From: Streptomyces sp. NRRL B-24484
Lineage (GTDB): Bacteria > Actinomycetota > Actinomycetes > Streptomycetales > Streptomycetaceae
NCBI RefSeq assembly: GCF_000717715.1
Contig: NZ_JOAI01000004.1
Location: 1-64,000, forward strand
DNA: 64,000 nucleotides
Direction: 5' to 3'
Shown here one piece after another: positions 24,186 to 33,115 of this stretch. The notes beneath the pieces were generated by a model. That model worked only from the letters and a program-made list of their open reading frames with translations. It was not told the origin of the DNA and ran no database searches. Numbering within the stretch: position 1 is the first letter of the stretch; every line of letters begins with the position of its first letter. Both the position numbers and the translations under genes were made by a program.

Positions 24186-24677
24186 TCAGGCGGTGACCTT
24201 GCCGGCGGCGAGCAGGGCGGTCAGCGCGGCCTGCTGGACGTAGGCCAGCAGGCCGACCGTGATGCCCGCCATCACCAGGGCCATCAGGACGTGGCCGAGC
24301 GCGGAGGTCAGGGCCAGGCCGAGGAAGCCCAGCAGGACATGGGTGCCGATGCGCAGGCCCACCAGCGCGAACGCCACCTTGCGGGTGCCCTTGCCGCGCC
24401 ACAGCAGCTTGGCGAGCTTCAGCCGCCGGCGCAGCAGGGTGAGCGAGACGGTGATGTTGACCGCCGCGAGGACGACCAGGGCGGGCCACGCCGACGGGAA
24501 CGCCTTCAGCAGGTCGAAGGCCCCGGCGAGCACGCCCTCGAAGCCGAAGAACCAGGCGGGAAGCCGCATCTCGCCGACCGTGGGCAGCACCTCCGCGGTG
24601 GCGCCGACGGCCGCGGCCGCGTCGGCGGATGCGGATGCGGATCCGGAAGTGACTGTCTCGGTCGCGCCGTGCTGCAT
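24186..24677 (-). CDS. Small integral membrane protein, hypothetical
   Basis: A 163-residue protein. A polar alanine/serine-rich N-terminus precedes an amphipathic segment (MRLPAWFFGFEGVLAGAFDL) and then three or four membrane helices between residues about 60 and 160, with a basic loop RRRLKLAKLLWRGKGTRK. I do not recognise the family. It stands alone. The 160 bases between the HEAT gene and its end hold no evident gene. Confidence 0.65.
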   Translation of the reverse strand: MQHGATETVTSGSASASADAAAAVGATAEVLPTVGEMRLPAWFFGFEGVLAGAFDLLKAFPSAWPALVVLAAVNITVSLTLLRRRLKLAKLLWRGKGTRKVAFALVGLRIGTHVLLGFLGLALTSALGHVLMALVMAGITVGLLAYVQQAALTALLAAGKVTA

Positions 24678-24854
24678 GGTGTCCCCCGTGGTGTGTTCCC
24701 GCCCGGGACGAGCGCCCGGCGATGATCACCAGTCTTGCAGTCCGACCCGGCCACGAGTAGCGACGATGTGTCAGCAAGCGGACGTGACGGATGTCATGGG
24801 TGCCCGGCACCGCGCGAGGGCCTCTCCCGGCGGGCGGGCGGGCGGCGCCGCGCG

Positions 24855-25238
24855 CTACGGCTCCAGCAGGGTGCGGTAGTGGCCGATCTTCTCGGCGAGG
24901 TGCCCCTCCTGGGCCTGGAGCAGGGCGATCCGCTCCCGGACGGCGCCCTGGTGCCGCTCCAGCAGGTCGAGCCGCTCCTGCACCGAGGACGGGTCGTCGG
25001 AGCGCGCGAGTTCGGCGTAGCGCCGCATGTCGGCGATCGGCATGCCGGTGTCGCGCAGACAGCGCAGCACACCGAGCCACTGCAGGTCCCCCTCGGTGAA
25101 CCGGCGGTGCCCGCTGGCCGCGCGCCCGACTCCGGCCAGCAGGCCGATCCGCTCGTAGTAGCGCAGGGTGTCGAGGCTGAATCCCGACCGTTCGACCGTC
25201 TCGGCCGGGGTCAGGAGGGGTGTCGGGGCGCCAGTCAT
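24855..25238 (-). CDS. MerR-family regulator of the adjacent aldo/keto reductase
   Basis: A 127-residue protein. The N-terminal MerR HTH (ETVERSGFSLDTLRYYERIG, then ASGHRRFTEGDLQWL) occupies residues 10-75 and is followed by a coiled-coil dimer helix. The short C-terminus has no metal-binding cysteines. It resembles AdhR/NmlR-like regulators that respond to aldehydes or electrophiles. It is divergent from an aldo/keto reductase gene, and a MerR-type palindromic promoter lies between them. Confidence 0.88.
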   Translation of the reverse strand: MTGAPTPLLTPAETVERSGFSLDTLRYYERIGLLAGVGRAASGHRRFTEGDLQWLGVLRCLRDTGMPIADMRRYAELARSDDPSSVQERLDLLERHQGAVRERIALLQAQEGHLAEKIGHYRTLLEP

Positions 25239-25257
25239 CCGGTCATTGTGCCGCCGC

Positions 25258-25288
25258 TTGACCTGGAGCGCGCTCCAGTTGTGAACAT
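25258..25288 (+). promoter_or_regulatory. MerR-type promoter with 16-bp perfect palindrome
   Basis: TTGACC (25258-25263) is followed, after a 19-base spacer holding most of the palindrome CTGGAGCGCGCTCCAG (25263-25278), by GAACAT (25283-25288). A long spacer with the operator inside is the hallmark of MerR-activated promoters. It points right, toward the aldo/keto reductase. Confidence 0.78.
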
Positions 25289-25384
25289 CGGGGCACGGCG
25301 AACCGACGGCCGCGCACCGGAGCACGCCGACCGAGCACACCGACCGAGTACACCGACCACGCGAACGAAAGCAGAGGACTTTTC

Positions 25385-26356
25385 GTGCGATACCGCACCA
25401 TGGGCACGCGCCGGGTCTCCGCCCTGTGCCTGGGCACCCTCCCGTTCGGCACCGTCGTCGACGAGGCGACGGCCTTCGCCCTGCTCGACCGGTTCACCGA
25501 GCGGGGCGGCACCTTCGTGGACACCGCCAACTGCTACTGCTTCTGGCAGCCCGGCAGCGACGGCGGCGACAGCGAGCGCCTGCTCGGCCGCTGGCTGGCC
25601 TCCCGCGGGAACCGGGACGGGGTCGTCCTGGCGAGCAAGGTCGGCGCCCTGCCCGGGGGCCCGGGCGAGTGGCCGGCCAACCGGGAGGGACTGTCGCGGC
25701 CGGTGGTCGGTGCCGCGGTGCGGCGCAGCCTGGAGCGGCTCGGCACCGACCGGCTCGACCTGTTGTACGGCCACGTCGACGACCCGGCGACGCCCCTGGA
25801 GGAGACCGTCGCGGCCTTCGCCGAGGCCGTCGCCGACGGTCTGGCCGAGCAGATCGGGATGAGCAACCAGCGGGTGGAGCGGTTCACCCGCTCCCGCGAC
25901 CTCGCCCGCCGGGCGGGCCTGCCGCAGTACGCCGCCCTGCAGCAGCGGCACTCCTACCTGACGCCGGCTCCGGACGCCGACTTCGACTACCAGGTGTCCC
26001 TGGACGGGCCGGCGGACACCGCGGCCGTCGGCCCGGAGGTGACGGTGCTGGCGTACGGCGCCCTGCTGAACGGTGCCTACACCGACCCCGCCAAGCCGTT
26101 GCCGGCCGAGTACGACCACGCCGGCTCGCCGCGGGCGCTCGCCGAACTGCGGGCGGTGGCCCGGGAGACCGGCGCGACCGCCAACCAGGTGGTCTACGCC
26201 TGGATGCTCGGCGGTTCGCCCGCCGTGCTGCCGCTGGTCGGTGTCAGTCGGCTGGGCCAGCTCGACGAGGCCCTGGACGCCGTCGACCTGGACCTGACGG
26301 CCGACCAGCTCGCCCGGCTCGACGCCGCACGGACGACGGTGGCCGTGCATCCCTGA
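25385..26356 (+). CDS. Aldo/keto reductase
   Basis: A 323-residue TIM-barrel oxidoreductase of the AKR superfamily. It has the expected tetrad: Asp and Tyr in FVDTANCYCFW, Lys in VVLASKVG and His in LLYGHVDDP. LPLVGVSRLGQLDEAL is the NADPH-binding C-terminal region. It would reduce aldehydes or ketones with NADPH. It is the likely target of the divergent MerR regulator through the palindromic promoter. It converges with an MFS gene over a perfect terminator. Confidence 0.92.
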   Translation: MRYRTMGTRRVSALCLGTLPFGTVVDEATAFALLDRFTERGGTFVDTANCYCFWQPGSDGGDSERLLGRWLASRGNRDGVVLASKVGALPGGPGEWPANREGLSRPVVGAAVRRSLERLGTDRLDLLYGHVDDPATPLEETVAAFAEAVADGLAEQIGMSNQRVERFTRSRDLARRAGLPQYAALQQRHSYLTPAPDADFDYQVSLDGPADTAAVGPEVTVLAYGALLNGAYTDPAKPLPAEYDHAGSPRALAELRAVARETGATANQVVYAWMLGGSPAVLPLVGVSRLGQLDEALDAVDLDLTADQLARLDAARTTVAVHP

Positions 26357-26382
26357 CCCCCGCTTCCGGGGAGACGGGTGCC

Positions 26383-26418
26383 GCGGTGGGTCCGGGCACA
26401 CCGGCCCGGACCCACCGC
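26383..26418. terminator. Bidirectional terminator
   Basis: A perfect 15-bp inverted repeat (26383-26397 and 26404-26418) with a 6-base loop separates the convergent aldo/keto reductase and MFS genes. Confidence 0.85.
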
Positions 26419-26463
26419 GCGGCAGCGGCCGCAGCACGGGCGCAGCCGCGCACCGCCGGCCGT

Positions 26464-27936
26464 TCAGCCGACGGACTCCCGCTCCGCCGCGGACGCGGCG
26501 GCCGGCGCCGCGAGCGGTTCCGCGGCCGGCGTCGTGGCCTGCGTCGCGGCCGCTGTCACGGCCGGGCCGCTGCGCCGGTTCGGCACGGCCAGGGCCGCGA
26601 GCGCGGCCGCCAGGCAGAACACCGCGAGCAGGGTGAACCCGTGGGTGTAGCCGGCCTCGTAGGGGCGGCCGTCGGGCTGCAGGTGGCCCGTCACCAGACC
26701 GGTCATCAGGGCCGCGCCCATCGAGCCGCCGATGGTGCGGATGTTGGCGTTCATGCCGGTCGCGGCACCGGTCTGCGCGGGCGGCACGCTCTGCACGACC
26801 AGGTTGCTCATCGAGGCGAAGGCCAGTCCGATGCCGAGGCCGAAGACGCCCGCCGCGAGGGCGACGTCCGAGGGCGCCTGGTGCCGGGCGGCGAGCAGCG
26901 CGCAGGCGGCGGCGCCGAGCAGGGCCCCGGTGACGAGCTGCGCCTTGGCCGGGAAGCGGCCGGCCAGCCGGCCGCTGAGCAGGCCGGAGACGAACATCGC
27001 GACCAGCATCGGCAGCATCAGCAGTCCGGCGCCGGTGACGCTGGAGCCGAAGCCGTAGCCCGCCGACGCGGGAGTCTGGACGAAGCCGGGGAGGAAGGCC
27101 CAGACGGCGTACATGCCGCCGCCGAAGAGCAGGGCCGCGGCGTTGGTGGTCCGGACGGCCGGCAGGCGCATCACGCGCATGTCGATCAGCGGGTTGCGGG
27201 AGCGGGTCTCTCCGACGGTCCAGAGCGCGAAGAGGACGGCGGCGGCGATCAGCAGACCGATCACCGGGGTGGAGCCCCAGCCCCACTTCGCCGCCTGGCT
27301 GACGGGCAGCAGCAGGGCGACCAGCCAGCCGGAGAGCAGCACGGAGGACAGCCAGTTGACGCTGCCTTCGGTGCGGTGCGGCGACTCGGGGACGTAGCGG
27401 TGGGCGAGCAGGGCGGTCGCCGCGACGACGATGACGGGGAACCAGAACAGCCAGCGGTAGTCCAGCGCGCCGACGATCGGGCCGGCCAGGACCATGCCGA
27501 GGCCGCTGCCGACCGCGATCACGGCGGACAGGTTGCTGATGCCGGCGGGCACCCGGCCCGCGGGGAACTCGTCGCGGATGATGCCGAAGGAGAGCGGGAA
27601 GAGCGCACCGGCGATGCCCTGCAGGACCCGGGCGACGATCAGCACGGTGATGTTCGGGGCGAGGGCGGCGACCAGGCAGCCGACCAGCAGCGCGACGAGC
27701 GCGGCGACCAGGGTGCGCTTCTTGCCCACCATGTCGCCGACCCGGCCGAGGATCGGCGTGAAGATCGACGCGGAGAGCAGGTAGGCGGTCATCACCCAGG
27801 TGACCGTCGACTGCGAGGTGTGCATCTCGGCCTGGACGATCGGCAGCGCGGGCGTGATCAGCGACTGGAGCAGTGCGAACACGCCGGCACCGGTGGCGAG
27901 GACGCCGAAGGTGAGGCGATGGGACTGGCGGTTCAT
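26464..27936 (-). CDS. MFS drug transporter, DHA2 (14-TMS) type
   Basis: A 490-residue membrane protein with 14 predicted helices. It has motif A-like GRVGDMVGKKRTLV in the 2-3 loop and the DHA2 pattern ALFPLSFGIIRDEFP, with PPAQTGAATGMNANIRTIGG near helix 11. These proton antiporters export drugs or dyes. The start at 27936 (MNRQSHRL) follows AAGGTTCG. It is divergent from a TetR-type repressor, and an inverted repeat between them probably controls both. Confidence 0.9.
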   Translation of the reverse strand: MNRQSHRLTFGVLATGAGVFALLQSLITPALPIVQAEMHTSQSTVTWVMTAYLLSASIFTPILGRVGDMVGKKRTLVAALVALLVGCLVAALAPNITVLIVARVLQGIAGALFPLSFGIIRDEFPAGRVPAGISNLSAVIAVGSGLGMVLAGPIVGALDYRWLFWFPVIVVAATALLAHRYVPESPHRTEGSVNWLSSVLLSGWLVALLLPVSQAAKWGWGSTPVIGLLIAAAVLFALWTVGETRSRNPLIDMRVMRLPAVRTTNAAALLFGGGMYAVWAFLPGFVQTPASAGYGFGSSVTGAGLLMLPMLVAMFVSGLLSGRLAGRFPAKAQLVTGALLGAAACALLAARHQAPSDVALAAGVFGLGIGLAFASMSNLVVQSVPPAQTGAATGMNANIRTIGGSMGAALMTGLVTGHLQPDGRPYEAGYTHGFTLLAVFCLAAALAALAVPNRRSGPAVTAAATQATTPAAEPLAAPAAASAAERESVG

Positions 27937-28149
27937 CGAACCTTCTCGGGACTCGGGGACTCGGAGGTCGTGGCGCGGGGTACGACGGTGCGACGGTGCG
28001 ACGACCACGGGAACGGCCGTGGGAACGGACGTGCTGTGTACGGAGGTGCCGTACGGCGGCGTGCGGGCGGCCGACAGGACACGGGAAGGGGTCGGCCGGG
28101 CCGTTGACGGCAGGCCGAAGCGGAGGCCCCGGTGCTAAAGTCGAGGCAC

Positions 28150-28169
28150 GCCTCCACATTAGCGGAGGC
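28150..28169. promoter_or_regulatory. TetR-type operator
   Basis: GCCTCC-N8-GGAGGC is a perfect 6-bp inverted repeat 40 bases before the TetR start. Flanking copies of the half-site (GAGGC at 28143, CCTCC at 28173) suggest an extended or double site shared with the divergent MFS gene. Confidence 0.72.
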
Positions 28170-28208
28170 ACCCCTCCGGTTCAATCCGGGCGTCGAAACG
28201 AGGTCACC

Positions 28209-28787
28209 GTGCCGGACCAGATCGTGGTGAGCGAGTTCCTCGCCGCCCAGCGCCCGCGCCGCGCCGACGCCGCGCGGAACTTCGACGCCCTGCTGGTCGC
28301 CGCCCGCGAGGCCTTCGCCGAACACGGCGCCGACGCCTCCCTGGAGGACATCGCCCGCCGCGCAGGCGTCGGCATCGGCACCCTCTACCGCAACTTCCCC
28401 ACCCGCCGGCACCTCTTCGAGGCGGTCTACGCCAACGAGGTCGACGACCTCGGCCGGGTCGCCGCCGAGGTCGCCGGCGAGCCGCCGTGGCAGGCCCTGG
28501 CCGCCTGGCTGCGCCGCTTCGTCGACTACGCCATGACCAAGCGCGCGATCCGCGAGGCCCTGGAGGGCGAGGAGTCCGACGTCTTCCTGGCCTGCCGCCA
28601 GTCCATGTACGACGCCGGCACCCCCCTGCTGCTGCGGGCCCAGGAGGCCGGCGAGGTACGGAAGGACATGAGCATCGACGACCTGCTGCGCCTGGTCTCC
28701 GGCATCACCTCGGTGGCCTTCCCCGACGAGGCCCAGCGCGACCGGGTGCTCGGCATCGCCCTGGACGGGGTCCGCACCCGGGCCTGA
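28209..28787 (+). CDS. TetR-family repressor of the divergent MFS exporter
   Basis: A 192-residue regulator with a TetR HTH at about residues 25-70 (ASLEDIARRAGVGIGTLYRN, then FPTRRHLFEAVY) and a helical ligand domain. The GTG at 28209 follows GAGG at correct spacing and begins before the conserved region. The TetR-MFS divergent pair suggests relief of repression by an exported compound. The inverted repeat at 28150-28169 lies directly upstream. Confidence 0.9.
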   Translation: MPDQIVVSEFLAAQRPRRADAARNFDALLVAAREAFAEHGADASLEDIARRAGVGIGTLYRNFPTRRHLFEAVYANEVDDLGRVAAEVAGEPPWQALAAWLRRFVDYAMTKRAIREALEGEESDVFLACRQSMYDAGTPLLLRAQEAGEVRKDMSIDDLLRLVSGITSVAFPDEAQRDRVLGIALDGVRTRA

Positions 28788-29151
28788 GCCGCTCCGGGCC
28801 CGAACGGCACGCGCGCCCGCACCGAGCGTCGGCCCGGGCCGCACCCGCGCCCCCGCGGACCGGCGCGCCCCGCAGGGTGAAGGATCGACGGGAGGGCGGG
28901 CCCCCGTCGGCGCGGGAACACCCCGGACGGCGCCGCACCCGCTATCCAGGGTTCATGTCCCTTTCGCACCCCGGCAGTGCCCGGGCCGCCCGCCGCTCCC
29001 CCGCCCGCCCGACCCCGGCCGGCCCCGTCGGCACGCGGCGGACGGCGACCCGGCGTTCGGCGATGCGGCGGCCCGCGAGCCGGCGGGCGGTGATCCTGCG
29101 GCCGGCGACCCGGCGGCCTGATGCCGCGACAGCGGGACACGGCGGTGCGGC
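28788..29151. other. Intergenic region, no supported gene
   Basis: About 360 bases between the TetR and AI-2E genes. A frame from 28956 to 29161 translates as arginine/proline repeats built on CGACCCGGCG-like units. It lacks a good ribosome site and looks like chance. No clear terminator or operator was found. Promoter elements for the AI-2E gene must lie here. Confidence 0.45.
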
Positions 29152-30267
29152 ATGGCGGTGAGGCGGCCGGGAGGGGGACGGCCGGACCGCCGGACGGAAG
29201 GCGGTGCCGGGGCGCCGCACGGGCTGCGGCGGCTCTCCGACTACGCCTGGCGCCTGCTGGTGGTCGCGGCGGCCGCGTACGTGGTGCTGATGCTGCTCGG
29301 GAAGTTCCACCTGATCACGCTGGCCGGGTTCCTCGCGATGGTGATCACCTCGGTCGTCCGGCCCCTGGTCGACCTGATCGCCCGGACCCTCCCCCGCCCG
29401 CTCTCGGTGCTGATCGGGCTGGCCCTCGCGATCCTGGTACCGGCCGGGCTGCTGGCACTGATCGGCGAGACCGTGGCGAACGACCTGTCCAGCCTGACCA
29501 AGGAGTTCCAGGGCGGCCTGGACCGGCTGGAGAAGGCCCTGGAGGGATCACCCCTCCACATCGCCCACCAGACCTTCGACGACCTCCAGACGAAGGTCAC
29601 CGACTTCCTCTCCGAGCACCGCTCGACCCTCATCAGCACGGCGGTCAGCGGCGCCGGCCGGGTGGTCGAGGTGGCGACGGGCGCCGCGCTCGCACTCTTC
29701 ATGTCGGTGTTCTTCCTGCACTCCGGCGAGCGGATGTGGCGGTGGACCTCGGGCCTGCTGCCCGACGCCGCCGGCGACCACCTCGACCGGGGCGGCCGCG
29801 CCGCCTGGCGGACCTTCGCCGGCTACACCCGCGGCATCTTCATCGTCGCCGCCAGCAACGCCGCGATGGTCGGCATCGCCCTCTACCTGCTGCGGGTGCC
29901 GCTGGCCCTGCCGCTCACCGTGCTGGAGTTCTTCGCCTCCTTCGTCCCGCTGGTCGGCTCCCCGATCGCCATGCTGGTCGCCTCCCTGGTGGCGCTGGCG
30001 GCCCGCGGCCCGGTGATCGCGATCGTGGTCCTGCTGCTCATCGTGGTGATCGGCCAGATCGAGGGCCACCTGCTGCACCCGCTGGTGATGAGCTGGGCGG
30101 TCAGCCTGCACCCGGTGGTGGTCGCCGTCTCGGTGCTGGCGGGCAGCATCGCGGCCGGCGTGATCGGCGCCGTGGTCGCCGTCCCCGCGGTCTCGGTGGC
30201 CTGGTCGGTGTACGCCGAGCTGCGCACTCCGCGGCCCGCACCTCCGCCCGCGAAGGCCGACGTCTGA
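29152..30267 (+). CDS. AI-2E family transporter
   Basis: A 371-residue membrane protein of the AI-2E (UPF0118) family. It has a paired-helix N-terminal region (residues about 30-100), a long amphipathic stretch (SSLTKEFQGGLDRLEKALEG), and a later bundle with FFASFVPLVGSPIAM and QIEGHLLHPLVMS. The last two match the conserved PxxG and Q-x-x-x-x-x-L-x-P motifs. Members include Na+/H+ antiporters and proteins once proposed to export autoinducer-2. The substrate here is unknown. The ribosome site before the ATG is weak. Confidence 0.88.
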   Translation: MAVRRPGGGRPDRRTEGGAGAPHGLRRLSDYAWRLLVVAAAAYVVLMLLGKFHLITLAGFLAMVITSVVRPLVDLIARTLPRPLSVLIGLALAILVPAGLLALIGETVANDLSSLTKEFQGGLDRLEKALEGSPLHIAHQTFDDLQTKVTDFLSEHRSTLISTAVSGAGRVVEVATGAALALFMSVFFLHSGERMWRWTSGLLPDAAGDHLDRGGRAAWRTFAGYTRGIFIVAASNAAMVGIALYLLRVPLALPLTVLEFFASFVPLVGSPIAMLVASLVALAARGPVIAIVVLLLIVVIGQIEGHLLHPLVMSWAVSLHPVVVAVSVLAGSIAAGVIGAVVAVPAVSVAWSVYAELRTPRPAPPPAKADV

Positions 30268-30283
30268 CGTCCGCCCGGCCCCG

Positions 30284-30733
30284 CTACGAGCCGTCCGCCC
30301 GCACCCGCTCCGCGAACACCTGCAGCGCGATCCGGTAGCCGTCGAACGCCCGGGCCGCCCCGGCGTACGCCTCCAGGTGGACGAAGACCTCGACGACCTC
30401 CTCCGGCGTGACGCCGCTGTTCAGCGCGATGCGGAGCTGGCCGCGCAGCGGTTCGAGCGTGCCGAGGGCCGCGGCGATCGCCACCGAGACCAGGGCGCGG
30501 GCCCGGGTGTCGAGGACGTCCGTCCGCGGCCAGGAGTCGCCGAAGGTGTGCACCGTCGCGAGCCGCTTGAAGTCGGCACCGTTGGCGGGCTCCCCGGGGC
30601 CGCGTCCCAGGAACCGTTCCAGCCGCATCCCGAGCAGTCGCTCGGCCGCGTCGAGCGCGGCCGCGTACCGCTGCTCCTCCGCCTGGTCCGCCCGCTCCGC
30701 CTCGGAGCCCTGCCCGTCGTCGCGGTCGGCCAT
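30284..30733 (-). CDS. Carboxymuconolactone decarboxylase (CMD) family protein
   Basis: A 149-residue helical protein of the CMD family. It has RARALVSVAIAAALGTLEPL and SGVTPEEVVEVFVHLEAYAG, typical of PcaC-like decarboxylases, and lacks the CxxC of AhpD peroxidases. The canonical PcaC enzyme decarboxylates 4-carboxymuconolactone in protocatechuate breakdown, but no other pca gene is nearby, so a different role is likely. It is convergent with the AI-2E gene. Confidence 0.85.
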   Translation of the reverse strand: MADRDDGQGSEAERADQAEEQRYAAALDAAERLLGMRLERFLGRGPGEPANGADFKRLATVHTFGDSWPRTDVLDTRARALVSVAIAAALGTLEPLRGQLRIALNSGVTPEEVVEVFVHLEAYAGAARAFDGYRIALQVFAERVRADGS

Positions 30734-31214
30734 GGCGCGCTCCCTCCGGGGCGGTGCACGGACTGCGGCCCGCCGGTGCGTGCCCGGTTGAGACGGCGCT
30801 CACGGAACGGAGCGTGGCGGGGCGTCGACGCGCTGCCGAACCGGGGCCCGTGAGCCGGTGAGGGTGCTCACACGCCCAGGGCCACCACGACGGCGGGTCG
30901 TAGTCGCCGGACCAGCGGGACACAGCCCGCGCAGGTCGCACCCGCGGCCCCACCGGGGGCACGCGGTACCGCCCGGGGGTGTATTCCCGGTCCGTTCCGA
31001 GGGGCGTCGCTACGACGCCGGGTCGTACCAGGGGGGTCTTGGCGGCGGCCGTGGCCCTCTGGCAGCTTGGGGCGAGTCGTCAGGCCGCACCGGCACCTGT
31101 CCCGCCGGGTGCGGCTCTCCGCCGAGTCCCGCCCTACGACCCCGAGGCCCCTGTCCGGCCCGGGGACGTCAGCGGGCGGGACACCGGCCCAACCCGATTG
31201 AGGTCCTGTTCTTC
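30734..31214. other. Long leader/intergenic region before the transglycosylase gene
   Basis: About 480 bases without a supported gene. It includes a strong hairpin, GGCGTCG-CTA-CGACGCC, at 31003-31019 and several GC-rich inverted segments downstream. Cell-wall hydrolase genes in streptomycetes often have long structured leaders with a c-di-AMP (ydaO) riboswitch. I could not find the conserved ydaO core here, so the leader is described only as structured. Confidence 0.5.
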
Positions 31215-31610
31215 ATGCCCGCTTTCAAGCTTCGTATGCGCACTTCTGCTGTCCTTCTTGCCGGCGCCGCCGGTGTCACCGCGCTGGGCGCCGGTCTGAT
31301 GCCGGCCACCGCCTCCGCCGCGACCCAGTCGCCGCAGGCCATCGCCGCGCAGGTCGTGCCCGCGAACCAGCTGGCCTCGTTCAACCAGATCATCAGCCAC
31401 GAGTCCGGTTGGAACGTCCACGCGACCAACCCGAGCTCCGGCGCCTACGGCCTGGGCCAGGCCCTGCCGGGCTCCAAGATGGCCTCCGCCGGCGCCGACT
31501 GGAAGACCAACCCGAAGACCCAGATCAAGTGGGCCTACGACTACATGAACTCGCGCTACGGCAGCCCGAACGCCGCCTGGTCCTTCTGGCAGACCCACCA
31601 CTGGTACTGA
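31215..31610 (+). CDS. Secreted transglycosylase SLT-domain protein
   Basis: A 131-residue exported protein. The signal peptide covers residues 1-35 (basic MPAFKLRMRT, hydrophobic core, ATASAAT cleavage region). A small lysozyme-like transglycosylase domain follows: FNQIISHESGWNVHATNPSS with the catalytic Glu in SHESGWN, then GAYGLGQALPGSKMASAG and KWAYDYMNSRYGSP. It should cleave peptidoglycan glycan strands outside the cell. The length is at the short end, with no LysM or other wall-binding part. A strong terminator follows. Confidence 0.92.
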   Translation: MPAFKLRMRTSAVLLAGAAGVTALGAGLMPATASAATQSPQAIAAQVVPANQLASFNQIISHESGWNVHATNPSSGAYGLGQALPGSKMASAGADWKTNPKTQIKWAYDYMNSRYGSPNAAWSFWQTHHWY

Positions 31611-31704
31611 GCCGACCCCTCGGCACCGCACCAGCCCCGTCCGGCACCGCACGACCGTTCCCGCACCGCCCCGGCGGCCGGACAGGGACCTCCGGGGCAC
31701 CCGC

Positions 31705-31735
31705 AAGGGGCCCGGCGCACCGCGCCGGGCCCCTT
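31705..31735 (+). terminator. Strong intrinsic-type terminator
   Basis: A perfect 14-bp stem (31705-31718 with 31722-31735) and 3-base loop, flanked by AA and TT, lies 95 bases after the transglycosylase stop. Confidence 0.88.
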
Positions 31736-31781
31736 CGGGCACGTCCGGACCCCGCCCCCGTGAGCGGAGCCCCGGGCGGGA

Positions 31782-32072
31782 TCATCCGGGCCAGTCGGCC
31801 GGCGAGGCCTCCATGTCGTTCCCCCGCACCCACACGATCGAGACACCGAGCACCGTCCGCATCACCGCGAACCCGCCCTCCCACCCGCCGGGGAGGCGCA
31901 GCCGGCCGCGCCGGATCGCCCCGCTCGCCAGCCGCGTGTCGCCGGCCTGGAGCGTCCCCGTCCAACTCGGCAGGCCGATGGCCGGGACACTCCCCGTCAG
32001 CTCGGCCTCGACCGGGATCTCCCGGCCGTCGGCGAGCAGCAGCGCAGGGCCCCGGTACTCCGGCGAACTCAT
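31782..32072 (-). CDS. Small DUF4873-like protein
   Basis: A 96-residue protein starting MSSPEYRGPALLLADGREIP and containing RRGRLRLPGGWEGGFAVMR. This beta-rich pattern is like the DUF4873 domain that in some actinobacteria is fused to flavin monooxygenases. Here it stands alone. No catalytic residues are obvious and the function is unknown. The family assignment is tentative. Confidence 0.65.
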   Translation of the reverse strand: MSSPEYRGPALLLADGREIPVEAELTGSVPAIGLPSWTGTLQAGDTRLASGAIRRGRLRLPGGWEGGFAVMRTVLGVSIVWVRGNDMEASPADWPG

Positions 32073-32184
32073 GCCACCGACTCTGCGCGTGCCGTCCGGC
32101 GCGTGCAAATCCGGCCCGTCCCCACTGACCGGCGGGCGGAAAACCGGGTGACCTCCGCGGCCGGGGACCGCAAGAATCCGGCGC

Positions 32185-32700
32185 ATGGCCTTGACCCAGC
32201 AGCTGGCGCGGGTGAGCCCCGCGTACCTCGACCGGTGCCGGCGGAGCGCGGCTCGCTCCCCCGACGGCGATCCGCGGTGGGACCCGCCCGCCGATGACCT
32301 GCTCGACCTGGACTGGGCGCTCTGGGGCCTGCTGCGGCACCTCCGCGCGGTGGGGGCCGCGCCGGCGACCGTCGCCCTCCTCGACCGCGGCATCTCCGGT
32401 GACGACGCGGCCGCCGTCGCCCACCTCGACCACCTGAAGGTCTACGACCGCATCGGCGACCCACCGACCCTGCTGACCCCGGACGCCGTGGCCGAGGTGG
32501 CCGGCCTGCTCGACGCGGTCGACACGGGCGCGGTGCTCGCCCGGCTGCCGTCCGACCCCGACGAGGCCGCCGAGTCCTGCGGCTTCGGCGGATTCCACGG
32601 CGACCTCACCGCCTACCTGGCCCACCACCTCGACGTACTCCGCTCCTTCTACCGTGAGGCGGCGGCCCGCGGTCTCGCGGTGGTGACCTGGGTCGACTGA
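32185..32700 (+). CDS. DUF1877 (YfbM-like) family protein
   Basis: A 171-residue protein matching the DUF1877 family. It has MALTQQLARVSPAYLDRCRR at the start, LDLDWALWGLLRHLR in the middle, and SFYREAAARGLAVVTWVD at the end. The family is widespread but of unknown function. It is divergent from the DUF4873-like gene and convergent with another small hypothetical gene. Confidence 0.85.
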   Translation: MALTQQLARVSPAYLDRCRRSAARSPDGDPRWDPPADDLLDLDWALWGLLRHLRAVGAAPATVALLDRGISGDDAAAVAHLDHLKVYDRIGDPPTLLTPDAVAEVAGLLDAVDTGAVLARLPSDPDEAAESCGFGGFHGDLTAYLAHHLDVLRSFYREAAARGLAVVTWVD

Positions 32701-32716
32701 CCGGCCGGGCGCGCGG

Positions 32717-33115
32717 TCAGCCCGCCAGGGCGGCACGCAGCGCGGCGAACCCGTCGGCGAGTTCGGTGGCGTCGGCGGGGTTGATCTCCATCTGCAGGTG
32801 GCACACCTCGTCGTCGCCGTTGGGCGTCAGCCACGCGAAGAAGGCGAACCGTTCGCCGACGGGTTCGGCCGTCAGCGTCAGCGGGTTGTTGCGGCCGGGA
32901 GTCACCCGCGCCGAGAACCGGTCGCCGGTCGGGACGCTCAGCCGTGCGACCATCCCGTCGGCGAACTCCGCGACCTCCTCCACGGTGAGGAAGGCGGTGA
33001 AATCGGCGGTGAGCGACGAGTACCAGCTCGCCGTGACCCGCCAGTCCTCCCCTTCGGTGTGGACCATCTCCAGCCACGTTCCGCCGCCACCGAGGTACAT
33101 CCGCGGCACGTCCAC
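32717..33115 (-). CDS. Hypothetical protein (beta-rich, possible DUF6228-like)
   Basis: A 132-residue acidic protein with alternating strands (WLEMVHTEGEDWRVTASWYS, FFAWLTPNGDDEVCHLQMEI) and no signal or membrane segment. It resembles small proteins that accompany polymorphic-toxin or DUF families in streptomycetes, but I cannot assign it firmly. Codon bias supports a real gene. Confidence 0.68.
   Translation of the reverse strand: MDVPRMYLGGGGTWLEMVHTEGEDWRVTASWYSSLTADFTAFLTVEEVAEFADGMVARLSVPTGDRFSARVTPGRNNPLTLTAEPVGERFAFFAWLTPNGDDEVCHLQMEINPADATELADGFAALRAALAG

Noticed and set aside
28956..29161. Small frame before the AI-2E gene
   Set aside because: Low-complexity Arg/Pro translation without a ribosome site, likely chance.
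30968..31214. Possible ydaO (c-di-AMP) riboswitch before the transglycosylase gene
   Set aside because: The conserved core elements could not be found. Only a general hairpin-rich leader is visible.
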